Origin: Aeromonas tecta
GTDB lineage: Bacteria; Pseudomonadota; Gammaproteobacteria; Enterobacterales; Aeromonadaceae
Direction of reading: 5' to 3'
DNA length: 64,000 bases
Assembly (NCBI RefSeq): GCF_000820185.1
Contig: NZ_CDCA01000045.1
Location: 124,001-188,000 of the forward strand
Shown here: piece after piece, positions 9,014 to 17,631 of the stretch
How the letters are laid out: each line of letters begins with the position of its first letter
Position numbering within the stretch: position 1 is the first letter of the stretch
Notes under the pieces: model-generated
Seen by the model: the letters and a program-made list of their open reading frames with translations, nothing else
What the model was told of the DNA's origin: nothing
Database searches by the model: none
Made by a program: the position numbers and the translations under genes

Positions 9014-9982
9014 CTAGATGAATTGACTACCCAGCAGCCAGGACGTGTAGGCCACGAAGATGGCGAGCAGCAAGCCGCCCTCCCAACGGTTGATCCGCCC
9101 TTGTCCCTTGCGACCGAGACACATCAGCAGCAGCAACAGGGTCAGCCCCATCATCACCGACCAGTCCCGCGACAGCACCATGGCGTCCACCTCCAGCGGG
9201 TGAATACCGGCGGCGATACCGACCACCGCCAGGGTGTTGAACAGGTTGGAGCCGAGCACGTTGCCGAGGGCCAGATCGTGCTCCTTCTTGCGAATGGCGA
9301 TGAGGGAGGAGGCGAGCTCCGGCAGGGAGGTGCCCACCGCGACTATGGTCAGGCCAATCACCAGATCGCTGATGCCAAACGCCTGGGCTATGGTGACCGC
9401 GCCCCACACCAGCAGGCGGGAGGCCAGGATCAGCAGCACCAGACCGACGATGAGCCAGAGGATGGCACTTTTGAGCGACATGCCCTCGCTACTGATGTCA
9501 TCGCTGGTGTCCGCGTCCAGGGCATCGCCCTTGCCGCGCATGCCGGCCCAGATGGACCAGCCCATCAGCACTAGGAACACGGTCCCCAGGATCAGGGCAT
9601 CCGTGCTGCCCAGATGACCATCCATCAGCAAGGCGCCGGACAGCAGGGTGATACCGAGCAGGATGGGGATCTCTTTGCGCACCACCTGCGAGGAGACGGC
9701 GATCGGACTGATAAGGGCAGTCAGACCCAGGATCAGCGCGATATTGGTGATGTTGGAGCCATAGGCGTTGCCGAGCGCCAGACCGGGGTTACCCTGCATG
9801 GACGCCAGCGCCGAGACCACCATCTCGGGAGCCGAGGTGCCAAAACCGATGATCACCATGCCGATGAGCAGGGGCGGCATGCCGGCGTAACGGGCGGTCG
9901 CGGCGGCGCCGTCCACAAATTTATCCGCACTCCAGACCAGCAGCGCCAGTCCGGCAATCAGGGCAACAAAAGCCAGAGTCAT
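9014..9982 (-). CDS. Calcium/sodium antiporter, CaCA family (YrbG-like)
   Basis: A 322-residue inner-membrane exchanger with two inverted alpha repeats, each carrying the ion-binding motif: GFGTSAPEMVVS plus LGNAYGSNITNIALILG in the first half, and AVGTSLPELASSLIA plus LGNVLGSNLFNTLAVVG in the second. An acidic cytosolic linker (DALDADTSDD) joins the halves. E. coli YrbG has the same plan and length. It probably exports Ca2+ against Na+ or H+. It is not in the lpt/kds neighbourhood where E. coli yrbG lies, and it appears monocistronic, so I do not assign the symbol. Confidence 0.88.
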   Translation of the reverse strand: MTLAFVALIAGLALLVWSADKFVDGAAATARYAGMPPLLIGMVIIGFGTSAPEMVVSALASMQGNPGLALGNAYGSNITNIALILGLTALISPIAVSSQVVRKEIPILLGITLLSGALLMDGHLGSTDALILGTVFLVLMGWSIWAGMRGKGDALDADTSDDISSEGMSLKSAILWLIVGLVLLILASRLLVWGAVTIAQAFGISDLVIGLTIVAVGTSLPELASSLIAIRKKEHDLALGNVLGSNLFNTLAVVGIAAGIHPLEVDAMVLSRDWSVMMGLTLLLLLMCLGRKGQGRINRWEGGLLLAIFVAYTSWLLGSQFI

Positions 9983-10106
9983 ATCGTTCTATTCCGTCCA
10001 CTGCAAACACGAGAGCCAGGCGCTGTGCCTGGCTCCACCCAAAATCGGGCCCAGTGTAGCGAGCCGGTTTGCTATTTCAAGCGCTAATCAAACAACGATT
10101 AACATT

Positions 10107-10580
10107 TTACAGGGCGGCCAGCAGACTCTGGGCATCGGACACCTCGAACTTGCCAGGCGCCTCCACGAACAGCTGTTGCACCACCCCATCTTGGGCTATC
10201 AGGGCGAAGCGCTGGGCGCGCAGACCGCCGAAGGCGCCGGTCTCCTTGGCAAGGCCGAGCGCCTGGGTCCAGCTACCATCCCCATCCGCCAGCATGGTGA
10301 TGGCCGAGGCGTTCTGGGCCTCTTGCCACGCCTTCATCACGAAGGCATCGTTCACCGACAGGCAATAGATGGCATCGACGCCCTTGGCCTGGAACTCGTC
10401 CGCCAGCACCACGTAACCGGGCAGGTGGGCGTTGGAGCAGGTGGGGGTAAAGGCGCCGGGCACCGCGAACAGCACCACCTTCTTGCCCGCAAACAGGGCA
10501 TTGGTATCTCGTACCTGCTTGCCATCCGGGGTGATGAAGGTAAATTCGCCCGCGGGCAGGGTGTGGCCGACTGCAGTCAT
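10107..10580 (-). CDS. Peroxiredoxin, Prx5 type
   Basis: A 157-residue cytosolic thiol peroxidase. The peroxidatic cysteine is C48 in PGAFTPTCSNAHLPGY, the signature of the Prx5 group; C73 in IYCLSVND is the only other conserved cysteine position and may act as a partner or be absent from catalysis, with glutathione/glutaredoxin as reductant. The conserved Arg lies in GLRAQRFALI. No glutaredoxin domain is fused at the C terminus, unlike the Haemophilus and Vibrio hybrid proteins. A monocistronic gene between the antiporter and a Nudix gene on the same strand. Confidence 0.9.
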   Translation of the reverse strand: MTAVGHTLPAGEFTFITPDGKQVRDTNALFAGKKVVLFAVPGAFTPTCSNAHLPGYVVLADEFQAKGVDAIYCLSVNDAFVMKAWQEAQNASAITMLADGDGSWTQALGLAKETGAFGGLRAQRFALIAQDGVVQQLFVEAPGKFEVSDAQSLLAAL

Positions 10581-10648
10581 GTTGTTTCGTCCTTAACGGG
10601 GGGGAAGGAGTCTCAGTCTACTCCAACCTGTGAGAGTACGACATCCGC

Positions 10649-11158
10649 TCAGCCTTGTCGGCGAGCCTGCCAGGTTGAAATCGCCAGCAGAGAATCCGGT
10701 GTGAATTCGGCAGCCCGCACCGCTATCTCGGCCAGGCTCATCCAATACACCTCGCTCACCTCTTCCGCCTGCAGTTGCAGCGGCCCCTGGTAGTGACAGC
10801 TGAACAGGCCCCCCCAGACTCTGTAGCCCTTTCCGTCCATCTCCCCTTCGGCGTAGAAAGTACCGAAACTCTGCAGGGGCACGTCACGAATACCCAGCTC
10901 CTCGGCCAGCTCGCGCCGGGCGGAAGGTTCCATCACCTCACCCTGGGTCACCACGCCGCCGGCGCAGGCATCCAGCATGCCGGGGCAGAAGTCCTTGCCG
11001 AGAGTACGGCGCTGCACCAGCACATGCCCGGCCTCATCGAGCACCAGGATATAGCTGGCGCGATGGCGCAGGTTCTCCCGCCGCACCCGGGCCCGCTCGG
11101 CGACGCCAATCACGCTGTCTTGCTCATCTACTACGTCCACCCACTCCACGCGAGGCAC
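10649..11158 (-). CDS. yfcD: Nudix hydrolase, YfcD family
   Basis: A 169-residue protein with an intact Nudix box, GVVTQGEVMEPSAR then RELAEELGI (residues 69-91), and an N-terminal WVDVVDEQD segment typical of the IPP-isomerase-like YfcD branch. Members hydrolyse or rearrange nucleoside-diphosphate-linked compounds; the physiological substrate of YfcD is not established. No isopentenyl-diphosphate isomerase cysteine motif is seen, so isomerase activity is unlikely. Confidence 0.83.
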   Translation of the reverse strand: MPRVEWVDVVDEQDSVIGVAERARVRRENLRHRASYILVLDEAGHVLVQRRTLGKDFCPGMLDACAGGVVTQGEVMEPSARRELAEELGIRDVPLQSFGTFYAEGEMDGKGYRVWGGLFSCHYQGPLQLQAEEVSEVYWMSLAEIAVRAAEFTPDSLLAISTWQARRQG

Positions 11159-11358
11159 CTTGTTAAGATCTTCTGATGAGTCGCAGTATATCGGGGCACA
11201 GCGCCGCTACGGCACTACTTTTTCGCCAGCCGACGCCGCTTGATATTGAGGGGAAACAAGGCGGAGAACAGGATTCATACAAACCTTCATCAAATGTCAC
11301 ATTAGTGTCACGGGGAGGCGGCATAGTGTGCCCTGTCCAAGCAACGGGGTGTTTTGCC

Positions 11359-11574
11359 ATGAAGGTGTTCAAGCAGTTGTCTCCTCGCCAGATTGCCCGC
11401 CATATCAAGAGCTTCCATCAGGGAAGTTTCATGGTAGAGGCATTGGGGCGATTCGAATTCACGGGTGGGGTCATCGATTTGAAGACGTTGAGCTGTCATC
11501 AGGCCTTGCGGCTGGCCCGGCAGATCAACCTGGCGGTGCGGGATCTGCGCACCACCGCCCTGTTGCCTGGCTGA
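11359..11574 (+). CDS. Small conserved-looking hypothetical protein, 71 aa
   Basis: A basic 71-residue protein (MKVFKQLSPRQIARHIKSFH at the start, later GRFEFTGGVIDLKTLSCHQA) with balanced composition and normal codon use. I do not recognise a family. The ATG at 11359 follows a GGGGTG stretch; the frame is open further upstream to 11176 but that part reads as non-coding. A clear terminator follows at 11612-11645, which supports a real transcription unit. Predicted helical at both ends, soluble, with a single cysteine; the basic N terminus could contact nucleic acid, but that is a guess. Confidence 0.55.
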   Translation: MKVFKQLSPRQIARHIKSFHQGSFMVEALGRFEFTGGVIDLKTLSCHQALRLARQINLAVRDLRTTALLPG

Positions 11575-11611
11575 CATACTCCGTCTGTAGTCTGCTTCCA
11601 TGTACATTTTT

Positions 11612-11645
11612 GGCCCGCCGCTCACCGAGCGTGCGGGCCTTTTTC
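11612..11645 (+). terminator. Terminator after the 71-aa gene
   Basis: GGCCCGC and GCGGGCC arms around a 14-base loop followed by TTTTTT on the plus strand. Confidence 0.8.
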
Positions 11646-11665
11646 ATGATGGGGCAAGGTGGGAT

Positions 11666-12409
11666 TCAATGCTGCAGGATCTGGGAGAGGAACAGCTTGG
11701 TCCGTTCCGACTGGGGATGGTCGAAGAACTGATCCGGCACGTTCTCCTCGATGATCTGGCCACGGTCCATGAAGATCACCCGATCCGCCACCTGCTTGGC
11801 AAAGCCCATCTCGTGGGTGACGCAGAGCATGGTCATCCCCTCGTGGGCCAGCTCCACCATGACATCCAGCACCTCCCGCACCATCTCGGGATCCAGCGCC
11901 GAGGTGGGCTCGTCAAACAACATCACCTGCGGGTTCATGCATAGGCTACGGGCGATGGCCACCCGCTGCTGCTGACCGCCGGAGAGCTGGCCCGGGTACT
12001 TGAGGGCCTGCTCCGGGATCCGCACCCTACGCAGGAACGTCATAGCGATCTCCTCGGCCTCCTTGCGTGGCAACTGCTTGACCCAGATGGGGGCCAGGCA
12101 GCAGTTCTCCAGCACCGTCAGGTGAGGGAAGAGGTTAAAGTGCTGGAATACCATGCCCACCTCCCGGCGCACCGTTTCGATGTTCTTGAGATCCGAGGTG
12201 AGCGCCGTGCCCTTGACCAGGATGTCGCCACTCTGGTGCTCTTCCAGCCGGTTGATGCAGCGGATCATGGTGGACTTGCCGGAGCCCGACGGACCGCAGA
12301 TGACGATCTTCTCGCCCTTGCTCACCTGCAGGTTGATGTTACGCAGCACATGAAACTCGCCATACCATTTATTGACATCCTTGAGTGCAACCACTGTGTC
12401 CATCGTCAT
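11666..12409 (-). CDS. aapP: General amino-acid ABC transporter, ATP-binding subunit
   Basis: A 247-residue ABC ATPase of the polar amino-acid uptake type. Walker [10 protein letters not shown] (about 39-47), Q-loop in [16 protein letters not shown], signature LSGGQQQR and Walker [15 protein letters not shown] are intact. It energises the permease pair AapQ/AapM encoded just upstream. The start has a site (GGAGTAGCTTCAAA). Last gene of the four-gene operon aapJ-aapQ-aapM-aapP, the order of the Rhizobium aap and E. coli yhdWXYZ loci. A 96-base gap separates it from aapM. Confidence 0.92.
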   Translation of the reverse strand: MTMDTVVALKDVNKWYGEFHVLRNINLQVSKGEKIVICGPSGSGKSTMIRCINRLEEHQSGDILVKGTALTSDLKNIETVRREVGMVFQHFNLFPHLTVLENCCLAPIWVKQLPRKEAEEIAMTFLRRVRIPEQALKYPGQLSGGQQQRVAIARSLCMNPQVMLFDEPTSALDPEMVREVLDVMVELAHEGMTMLCVTHEMGFAKQVADRVIFMDRGQIIEENVPDQFFDHPQSERTKLFLSQILQH

Positions 12410-12505
12410 TTTGAAGCTACTCCTGATACTCGTGGTCGTTCCACTTGCTGTCCATGAAAATCACCCTGCTCTGCCATCGCCATTGTCGTCATCGTTAACC
12501 TGCTC

Positions 12506-13600
12506 CTAATGCTTGTGACCCGTGTTGAGTTTGCGCTCCAGATAGATGGAGTAACGGGACATGCCGAAACAAAACATCCAGAAGATCATGGCGATAAACA
12601 CATAAGCCTCGGTCGAGAAACCAAGCCAGGCCGGATCCGCCAGCGCCACCTTGGAGATGGCGAGCAGGTCGAACAGGCCGATGATCAGCACCAGACTGGT
12701 GTCCTTGAACAGCGAGATAAAGGTATTCACCAGGGAAGGAATGGTGATCTTGAGGGCCTGGGGCATGATGATGAGCCCCATCACCTTCCAATAAGAGAGC
12801 CCGAGCGCCTCCCCCGCCTCGTACTGCCCCTTGGGGATCGCCTGCAGGCCACCGCGCACCACCTCCGCCACATAGGCAGACTGGAACAAGATGATGCCGA
12901 TGAGGGCCCGCAGCAGCTTGTCGAGCTCCACCTCGCTGGTCATGAACAGTGGCAACATGACGGACGCCATGAACAGCACTGTGATGAGCGGCACCGCCCG
13001 CCAGAACTCGATGTAGACGGTGGAGAGGCTGGAAATGACCGGCATGTGGGAGCGGCGCCCCAGCGCCAGCAAGATGCCGAATGGCAGGGCGACGGCTATC
13101 CCCACCACCGCCAATACCAGGGTCAGCATCAAGCCACCCCAGCGGTTGGTCTCCACTACTTCCAGGCCGGCGCCACCGTGGATCAGCACAAAGGCGATGA
13201 CCGGGAACACCAGCAGGGTAAACAGCGCCAACCAGCCCTTGCGCGGCGTACGCGGCCAGATAAGCAACGCCAGCAACACTGCCAGTCCCGCGAACACCAG
13301 ATTGATGCGCCAGTACTGATCCACCGGGTAGAAGCCGTAGAGATATTGCCCAAGGCGGCTCTCGATAAAGATCCAGCAAGCCCCGCCCTGCACACAGTCG
13401 GCGCGGCTACTGCCCTGCCAGCTGGCCGAAAACAGCGCCCAATCCAGCGCCGACCAGATAGCGGGCAGCAGCACATAGGCCAGCGCCAGGGTCAGTAGGC
13501 TGCTCCACCAGTTGGGGAACAGGTTTGACTTCAACCAGGCGAAGACGCCACGGCGGTTGCTGGGCGGCGGCAGCGCTTCTTGCAACTCGTTCACATGCAT
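12506..13600 (-). CDS. aapM: General amino-acid ABC transporter, permease subunit
   Basis: A 364-residue inner-membrane permease of the AapM/YhdY type, longer than ordinary HisM-like permeases because of N-terminal helices and a periplasmic loop with cysteines (ADCVQGGACW). The BPD_transp_1 core begins near residue 150 (RWGGLMLTLVLAVVG) and carries the EAA loop EAGEALGLSYWKVMGLIIMP near residue 260, which docks to the ATPase. It pairs with AapQ to form a heterodimeric channel. A 9-base gap separates it from aapQ upstream, so they are surely co-transcribed. Confidence 0.92.
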   Translation of the reverse strand: MHVNELQEALPPPSNRRGVFAWLKSNLFPNWWSSLLTLALAYVLLPAIWSALDWALFSASWQGSSRADCVQGGACWIFIESRLGQYLYGFYPVDQYWRINLVFAGLAVLLALLIWPRTPRKGWLALFTLLVFPVIAFVLIHGGAGLEVVETNRWGGLMLTLVLAVVGIAVALPFGILLALGRRSHMPVISSLSTVYIEFWRAVPLITVLFMASVMLPLFMTSEVELDKLLRALIGIILFQSAYVAEVVRGGLQAIPKGQYEAGEALGLSYWKVMGLIIMPQALKITIPSLVNTFISLFKDTSLVLIIGLFDLLAISKVALADPAWLGFSTEAYVFIAMIFWMFCFGMSRYSIYLERKLNTGHKH

Positions 13601-13609
13601 ATTGCCTCC

Positions 13610-14797
13610 CTAGCGCTCGACCAACGCCATCTTGCGGTTGTAGATGTTCATCAGTACCGAGGTGGTGATGCTGATGAGGAGATAGACCCCCATGGTCATG
13701 GCGATCACCTCGATCGCCTGCCCGGTCTGGTTGAGGGTGGTGCCCATGAACACCGAGACCAGATCCGGGTAACCGATGGCGGTGGCCAAAGATGAGTTCT
13801 TGGTGAGGTTCAGGTACTGACTGGTCAGCGGTGGAATGATGACCCGCATCGCCTGTGGGATGACCACCAACCGCAGGGTCTTGGTGGGCGACAAGCCCAG
13901 CGCGGAGGCGGCTTCGGTCTGCCCCTTGCTGATGGCCAGAATGCCGGAGCGCACTATCTCGGCGATGAAGGCCGCCGTATAGATGGTTAGCGCCAGCAGC
14001 AGTGCCGCCAGTTCCGGCAACACCGTCAAGCCACCCCGGAAGTTGAAGCCCTGCAGGGTCGGGATGCTCCAGGAGAGCGGGCTTCCCGCCAGCAGGAAGG
14101 TGAGCAAGGGCAGCAGGATGACCAAGCCTAGCGAACTGAGCCAGATTGGAAAGATCCTGCCTGTCTGCTCCTGTCGGCGCAGGGCCCAACGGCGCAGGCC
14201 CCAGCTCAGCAGCAAGGCCAATAACAGGGCGCACCACACATAGCCAAACCCGTCCTCAAACAAGGGTTTGGGCAGATAGAGTCCTCGCACATTGAGAAAG
14301 GCAAGCTCCCCCAGCTCTACGCTCTGGCGCGGTGATGGCAGGGTGCGCAGCACCGAGAAATACCAGAAGAAGATCTGCAGCAGCAGCGGAATGTTGCGGA
14401 AGGTTTCGATGTAGACCGTGGCTATTTTGGCGACCAGCCAGTTGCTCGACAGACGAGCGATACCGAGCATGAAGCCAAGCAGGGTGGCAAACAAAATGCC
14501 GAGCACCGACACCAACAGGGTATTGAGCAGGCCAACGACAAAGGTGCGGCCAAAGGTATAGGTTTCATCGTAGGGGATCAGGCTCTGCAGTATGCCGAAC
14601 CCGGCGGTGTTGCCCAAAAAATCGAAGCCGGTGGTGATGCCACGGGTTGCCAGATTGGTCAGGGCATTGTTGATGATGTAGAACAGAAACGCGATAACGG
14701 CGGCAATGGCCAGGCACTGGAAGATCACCGCCCGTACTTTCGCGTCATACCACCAGCGGCCCTGTGCTTTCCTCTGGTTTGCTGCATGTAACGCCAT
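13610..14797 (-). CDS. aapQ: General amino-acid ABC transporter, permease subunit
   Basis: A 395-residue permease of the AapQ/YhdX type. The opening segment with GITTGFDFLGNTAGF and the following helices are typical of this subunit; the EAA loop is EAASALGLSPTKTLRLVVIP near residue 315. It forms the membrane channel with AapM. It lies 67 bases downstream of the binding-protein gene, with a GC hairpin in the gap that probably lowers permease expression relative to the binding protein. Confidence 0.92.
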   Translation of the reverse strand: MALHAANQRKAQGRWWYDAKVRAVIFQCLAIAAVIAFLFYIINNALTNLATRGITTGFDFLGNTAGFGILQSLIPYDETYTFGRTFVVGLLNTLLVSVLGILFATLLGFMLGIARLSSNWLVAKIATVYIETFRNIPLLLQIFFWYFSVLRTLPSPRQSVELGELAFLNVRGLYLPKPLFEDGFGYVWCALLLALLLSWGLRRWALRRQEQTGRIFPIWLSSLGLVILLPLLTFLLAGSPLSWSIPTLQGFNFRGGLTVLPELAALLLALTIYTAAFIAEIVRSGILAISKGQTEAASALGLSPTKTLRLVVIPQAMRVIIPPLTSQYLNLTKNSSLATAIGYPDLVSVFMGTTLNQTGQAIEVIAMTMGVYLLISITTSVLMNIYNRKMALVER

Positions 14798-14835
14798 AAG
14801 GATGACTCCGACAAAGCCAAGGCAAGGGGGAAATG

Positions 14836-14852
14836 GGGGGCCGAGCCCCCCG
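14836..14852 (-). terminator. Intercistronic hairpin between aapJ and aapQ
   Basis: GGGGGG and CCCCCC arms with a five-base loop and no T-run. Such hairpins often cause partial termination or protect the 3' end of the binding-protein message. Confidence 0.5.
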
Positions 14853-14864
14853 ACAGCTATCGAC

Positions 14865-15884
14865 TCAGCGGATCGGCGGTGCGTACATCAGGCCACCCTT
14901 GTTCCAGAGTGCGTTGATGCCGCGATCGATCTTGAGAGGAGAGCCAGCGCCCACGTTGCGATCGAACGACTCGCCGTAATTGCCAACCTGCTTGACGATG
15001 TTGTAGGCCCATTTGTCATCCAGCCCCAGCACTGAGCCCTTGGGCTCTTCCAGCCCCAGCAGACGACGAATGTCCGGGTTGGTGGACTTGAGCATCTCGT
15101 CCACATTGGCGCTGGTCACGCCAGCTTCCTCGGCGTTGAGCATGGCGTAGAGACTCCAGCGCACCACCTTGAACCACTGCTCATCCCCCTGACGTACCGC
15201 CGGGCCCAGCGGCTCCTTGGAGATAACTTCTGGCAGCACCACGGCATCTCCCGGTTTGGCCAGCTTGATCTTGAGGGAGTAGAGCTGGGATTGATCCGAG
15301 GTCAGCACGTCGCAGCGCCCCGCCTCAAACCCTTTGACGGTCTGATCCGAGGTATCGAACACCACAGGGGTATATTTCATGCCGCCGTTGGCACGGAAGT
15401 AATCCGCCAGGTTGAGCTCGGTGGTGGTGCCGGACTGGATGCAGACAGCGGCGCCATCCAGCTCCTTGGCACTCTTGACCCCGAGGGACTTGTTGACCAG
15501 AAAGCCCTGGCCGTCGTAGTAGTTCACCCCGGCGAAGGTCAAGCCAAGGGAGCCATCACGGGTCAACGTCCAAGTGGTGTTGCGCGACAGCAGATCCACC
15601 TCACCGGATTGCAGGGCGGTGAAGCGCTCCTTGGCGGTAAGAGAGACATATTTGACCTTGGTGGCATCCCCCAGCACGGCGGCGGCCACGGCGCGGCAAA
15701 CATCCACGTCCAAGCCGGTCCAGGTGCCTTTGGCATCCGGATTGGAGAAGCCGGGCAAGCCATCACCCACCCCGCACTGCACGAATCCTTTCTTCTTAAC
15801 CGCATCCAGAGTGCCGTCGGCCCAGACATTGGCTGCCGCCAGCGACAGCACTACAACCATACCCGCCTTGTGTATCTGCTTCAT
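14865..15884 (-). CDS. aapJ: General amino-acid ABC transporter, periplasmic binding protein
   Basis: A 339-residue secreted solute-binding protein. A signal peptide ends at about residue 22 (MKQIHKAGMVVVLSLAAANVWA, then DGTL). The mature protein is of the AapJ/YhdW type (KKKGFVQCGVGDGLPGFS, GTWTGLDVDVCRAVAAAVLG) and has the paired cysteines of that group. It captures polar and acidic amino acids for AapQMP. I begin at 15884, not 15923, because the signal peptide starts there and GGGAAGCGTGAC precedes it. First gene of the operon. Confidence 0.92.
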   Translation of the reverse strand: MKQIHKAGMVVVLSLAAANVWADGTLDAVKKKGFVQCGVGDGLPGFSNPDAKGTWTGLDVDVCRAVAAAVLGDATKVKYVSLTAKERFTALQSGEVDLLSRNTTWTLTRDGSLGLTFAGVNYYDGQGFLVNKSLGVKSAKELDGAAVCIQSGTTTELNLADYFRANGGMKYTPVVFDTSDQTVKGFEAGRCDVLTSDQSQLYSLKIKLAKPGDAVVLPEVISKEPLGPAVRQGDEQWFKVVRWSLYAMLNAEEAGVTSANVDEMLKSTNPDIRRLLGLEEPKGSVLGLDDKWAYNIVKQVGNYGESFDRNVGAGSPLKIDRGINALWNKGGLMYAPPIR

Positions 15885-16309
15885 GTCACGCTTCCCTGTG
15901 GTTTGATTCAAGTTGGCACCCAAAACCTTGCAAGATGCCAGCGTTTCCCTGCTTTTTTGCAGCTTATCCAGCTGGTCGAAAACCTGTCAATCGGTGCAAC
16001 CAAGCCCAACTCTGGTGCAGCAGCACAAAATGTTTGAGGGGGCCGATATACGCCTTATGAATAAAAAATAGACCCTTATCGACAAAATAGCATACTGAAA
16101 TGTCCCCTCTGACCAGGGTGATTATTTTTTCAGCAAAATGGGGCTGCACAATTCTGGTGCGAGGCATAAATTGTTAACTTATTAATTAATATCGAGTTTT
16201 AATTCTATAGCCCCTCCCCGGGCAAGATGCTCCAGGAGCTGGCGTCATGGCTATGGGCCCTTACTCGAGAGGCTCTGACCGGCAGGAAGAAGCGTGGTAG
16301 AAAGGGGAT
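15885..16309. other. Intergenic region upstream of aapJ
   Basis: Holds the aapJ promoter region. Bases 16160-16210 are very AT-rich (TTAACTTATTAATTAATATC). I looked for a sigma-54 site because such transporters are often nitrogen-regulated but found none with correct spacing. No coding sequence or clear operator is seen. Confidence 0.45.
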
Positions 16310-16609
16310 TCAACCCCCGCGCGGGCCGTCTTCGATTTCGGTGATGACACCGTTCTCGACGGTGACAAATTGCATAAACTGGTTCGTGCCGAAGTTGTAA
16401 GTCCAGCGCTCGGCATACTTGACCGTCATGCGGGCGCCGAAACCGTTCTCCTCGTAGCGGGTCAAATCTTCCTTGAGCATGGGCTGGCCGCAGCGGATCA
16501 GCAGCTCGGCCGTGGTGTCTCCCTCGGTTAGAAGCGCGCTTTTGCAACGCAGGGTACCGGCATGGATCGGCAGCGAGGCCACCAGCAACAACCACCATAT
16601 TGGCTTCAT
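16310..16609 (-). CDS. Secreted DUF2845 family protein
   Basis: A 99-residue exported protein: signal peptide MKPIWWLLLVASLPIHA, then GTLRCKSALLTEGDTTAELL and the GQP motif with a following WTYNFGTNQFMQFVTVENG segment. That pattern is the DUF2845 family, related in fold to SmpA/BamE-like proteins; the function is unknown. The start ATG at 16609 overlaps the stop of the ABC permease gene as ATGA, and GGAGCACAAA precedes it, so it is translationally coupled to the exporter genes. A role in the envelope alongside the exporter is possible but not shown. Confidence 0.8.
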   Translation of the reverse strand: MKPIWWLLLVASLPIHAGTLRCKSALLTEGDTTAELLIRCGQPMLKEDLTRYEENGFGARMTVKYAERWTYNFGTNQFMQFVTVENGVITEIEDGPRGG

Positions 16610-17631
16610 TTTGTGCTCCATTTGAACAGCATGGCCCCCAGGGTGACACACACCAGGGCGAACAGAACGACCTGCACCAATGATCCCGCGACCTCCTGCC
16701 AGCCCGCCCCTTCCAGCATCACGGCGCGGGCTGCCTCGATGATCTGGCTCAGTGGCAAGCGGGCGGCCACGGCCTGCAACCAGGGAGGAGAACCTTCCAG
16801 CGAAAACCAGACTCCGGATAAGAACATCATGGGCAGGCTGATGAGATTGAGCAAACCGCTCGCCAGCTCTTCGTTCTGAAGGCGCGCGGCGATGAGCAAG
16901 CCCAGAGATGCCATGGCAGCGCCTCCTATCAGGGCGATCAGCAGCAGCAACCAGCCCGAACCGAGCAGCGGGACGCTCAGCAGCCAGTACGCCACCAGGA
17001 ACACCAGCACACTCACTACCAGGGTGATCAACACCCGCGACAACAATTGGGCACAGAGAAACTCGGCCGCCGACAGTGGCGTGGCCCGCAGCCGCTTGAG
17101 CACGCCGTTCTTGCGATAGCGAACGATGACAAAACCGACCCCGAACAGGCCGGAGAACATCAGGTTCATACCGATCACTCCGGGCAACAGCCAGTCACCG
17201 TAACGAATGGCCTGCCCGCTCAGGCTCTCTTTCACCAGCGGCAGGAACACCGCCTGGCGCAGCAGATACTCCGCCATGGCCCCCTGCGGCGCATCCGGGT
17301 TGACCCAATACCGACCGCGCGCCGGTGAGAGCAACAGATCCAGCTGATGATGACGCACCTTAAGCTGCCCCCGCCCCTCGTCGTCATAGGGGATAAGCTT
17401 CAGCAGCGGGATCTTGTGGAGGGGTTGATAGGCGACGGGCAGCTCACCCAGCACCCCAATCTGCACCAGGGGCTTGGGGGGACCGGAGAAGATGAGGGAG
17501 AAGCCGAGCACCAGCAACAAGGGAAAGACCAGGTTCCAGATCAGCGCAGCCCTGTCTCGTACAAACTCGAGGTTGCGGGCATAGAAGAGCGCGCCGATAC
17601 GCTTGAGGGAACCACCAACGCGCCTGCTCAT
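16606..17631 (-). CDS. ABC-2 type exporter, permease subunit
   Basis: A 341-residue membrane protein. One helix near residue 30 is followed by a large extracytoplasmic segment (about 50-170) and five further helices, the usual ABC-2 plan. The motif MNLMFSGLFGVGFVIVRYRK and LKRLRATPLSAAEFLCAQLLS are characteristic of drug/antibiotic ABC-2 permeases. The start at 17631 overlaps the ATPase stop as ATGA; the frame is open further upstream but only as a shadow of the ATPase gene. With the ATPase it probably exports a lipid, drug or polyketide-like compound; the substrate is unknown. Confidence 0.87.
   Translation of the reverse strand: MSRRVGGSLKRIGALFYARNLEFVRDRAALIWNLVFPLLLVLGFSLIFSGPPKPLVQIGVLGELPVAYQPLHKIPLLKLIPYDDEGRGQLKVRHHQLDLLLSPARGRYWVNPDAPQGAMAEYLLRQAVFLPLVKESLSGQAIRYGDWLLPGVIGMNLMFSGLFGVGFVIVRYRKNGVLKRLRATPLSAAEFLCAQLLSRVLITLVVSVLVFLVAYWLLSVPLLGSGWLLLLIALIGGAAMASLGLLIAARLQNEELASGLLNLISLPMMFLSGVWFSLEGSPPWLQAVAARLPLSQIIEAARAVMLEGAGWQEVAGSLVQVVLFALVCVTLGAMLFKWSTK

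Noticed and set aside
15905..15935. Sigma-54-like TTGGCAC and TTGCA near aapJ
   Set aside because: GG and GC are 13 bases apart, not 10, and the orientation is away from aapJ.
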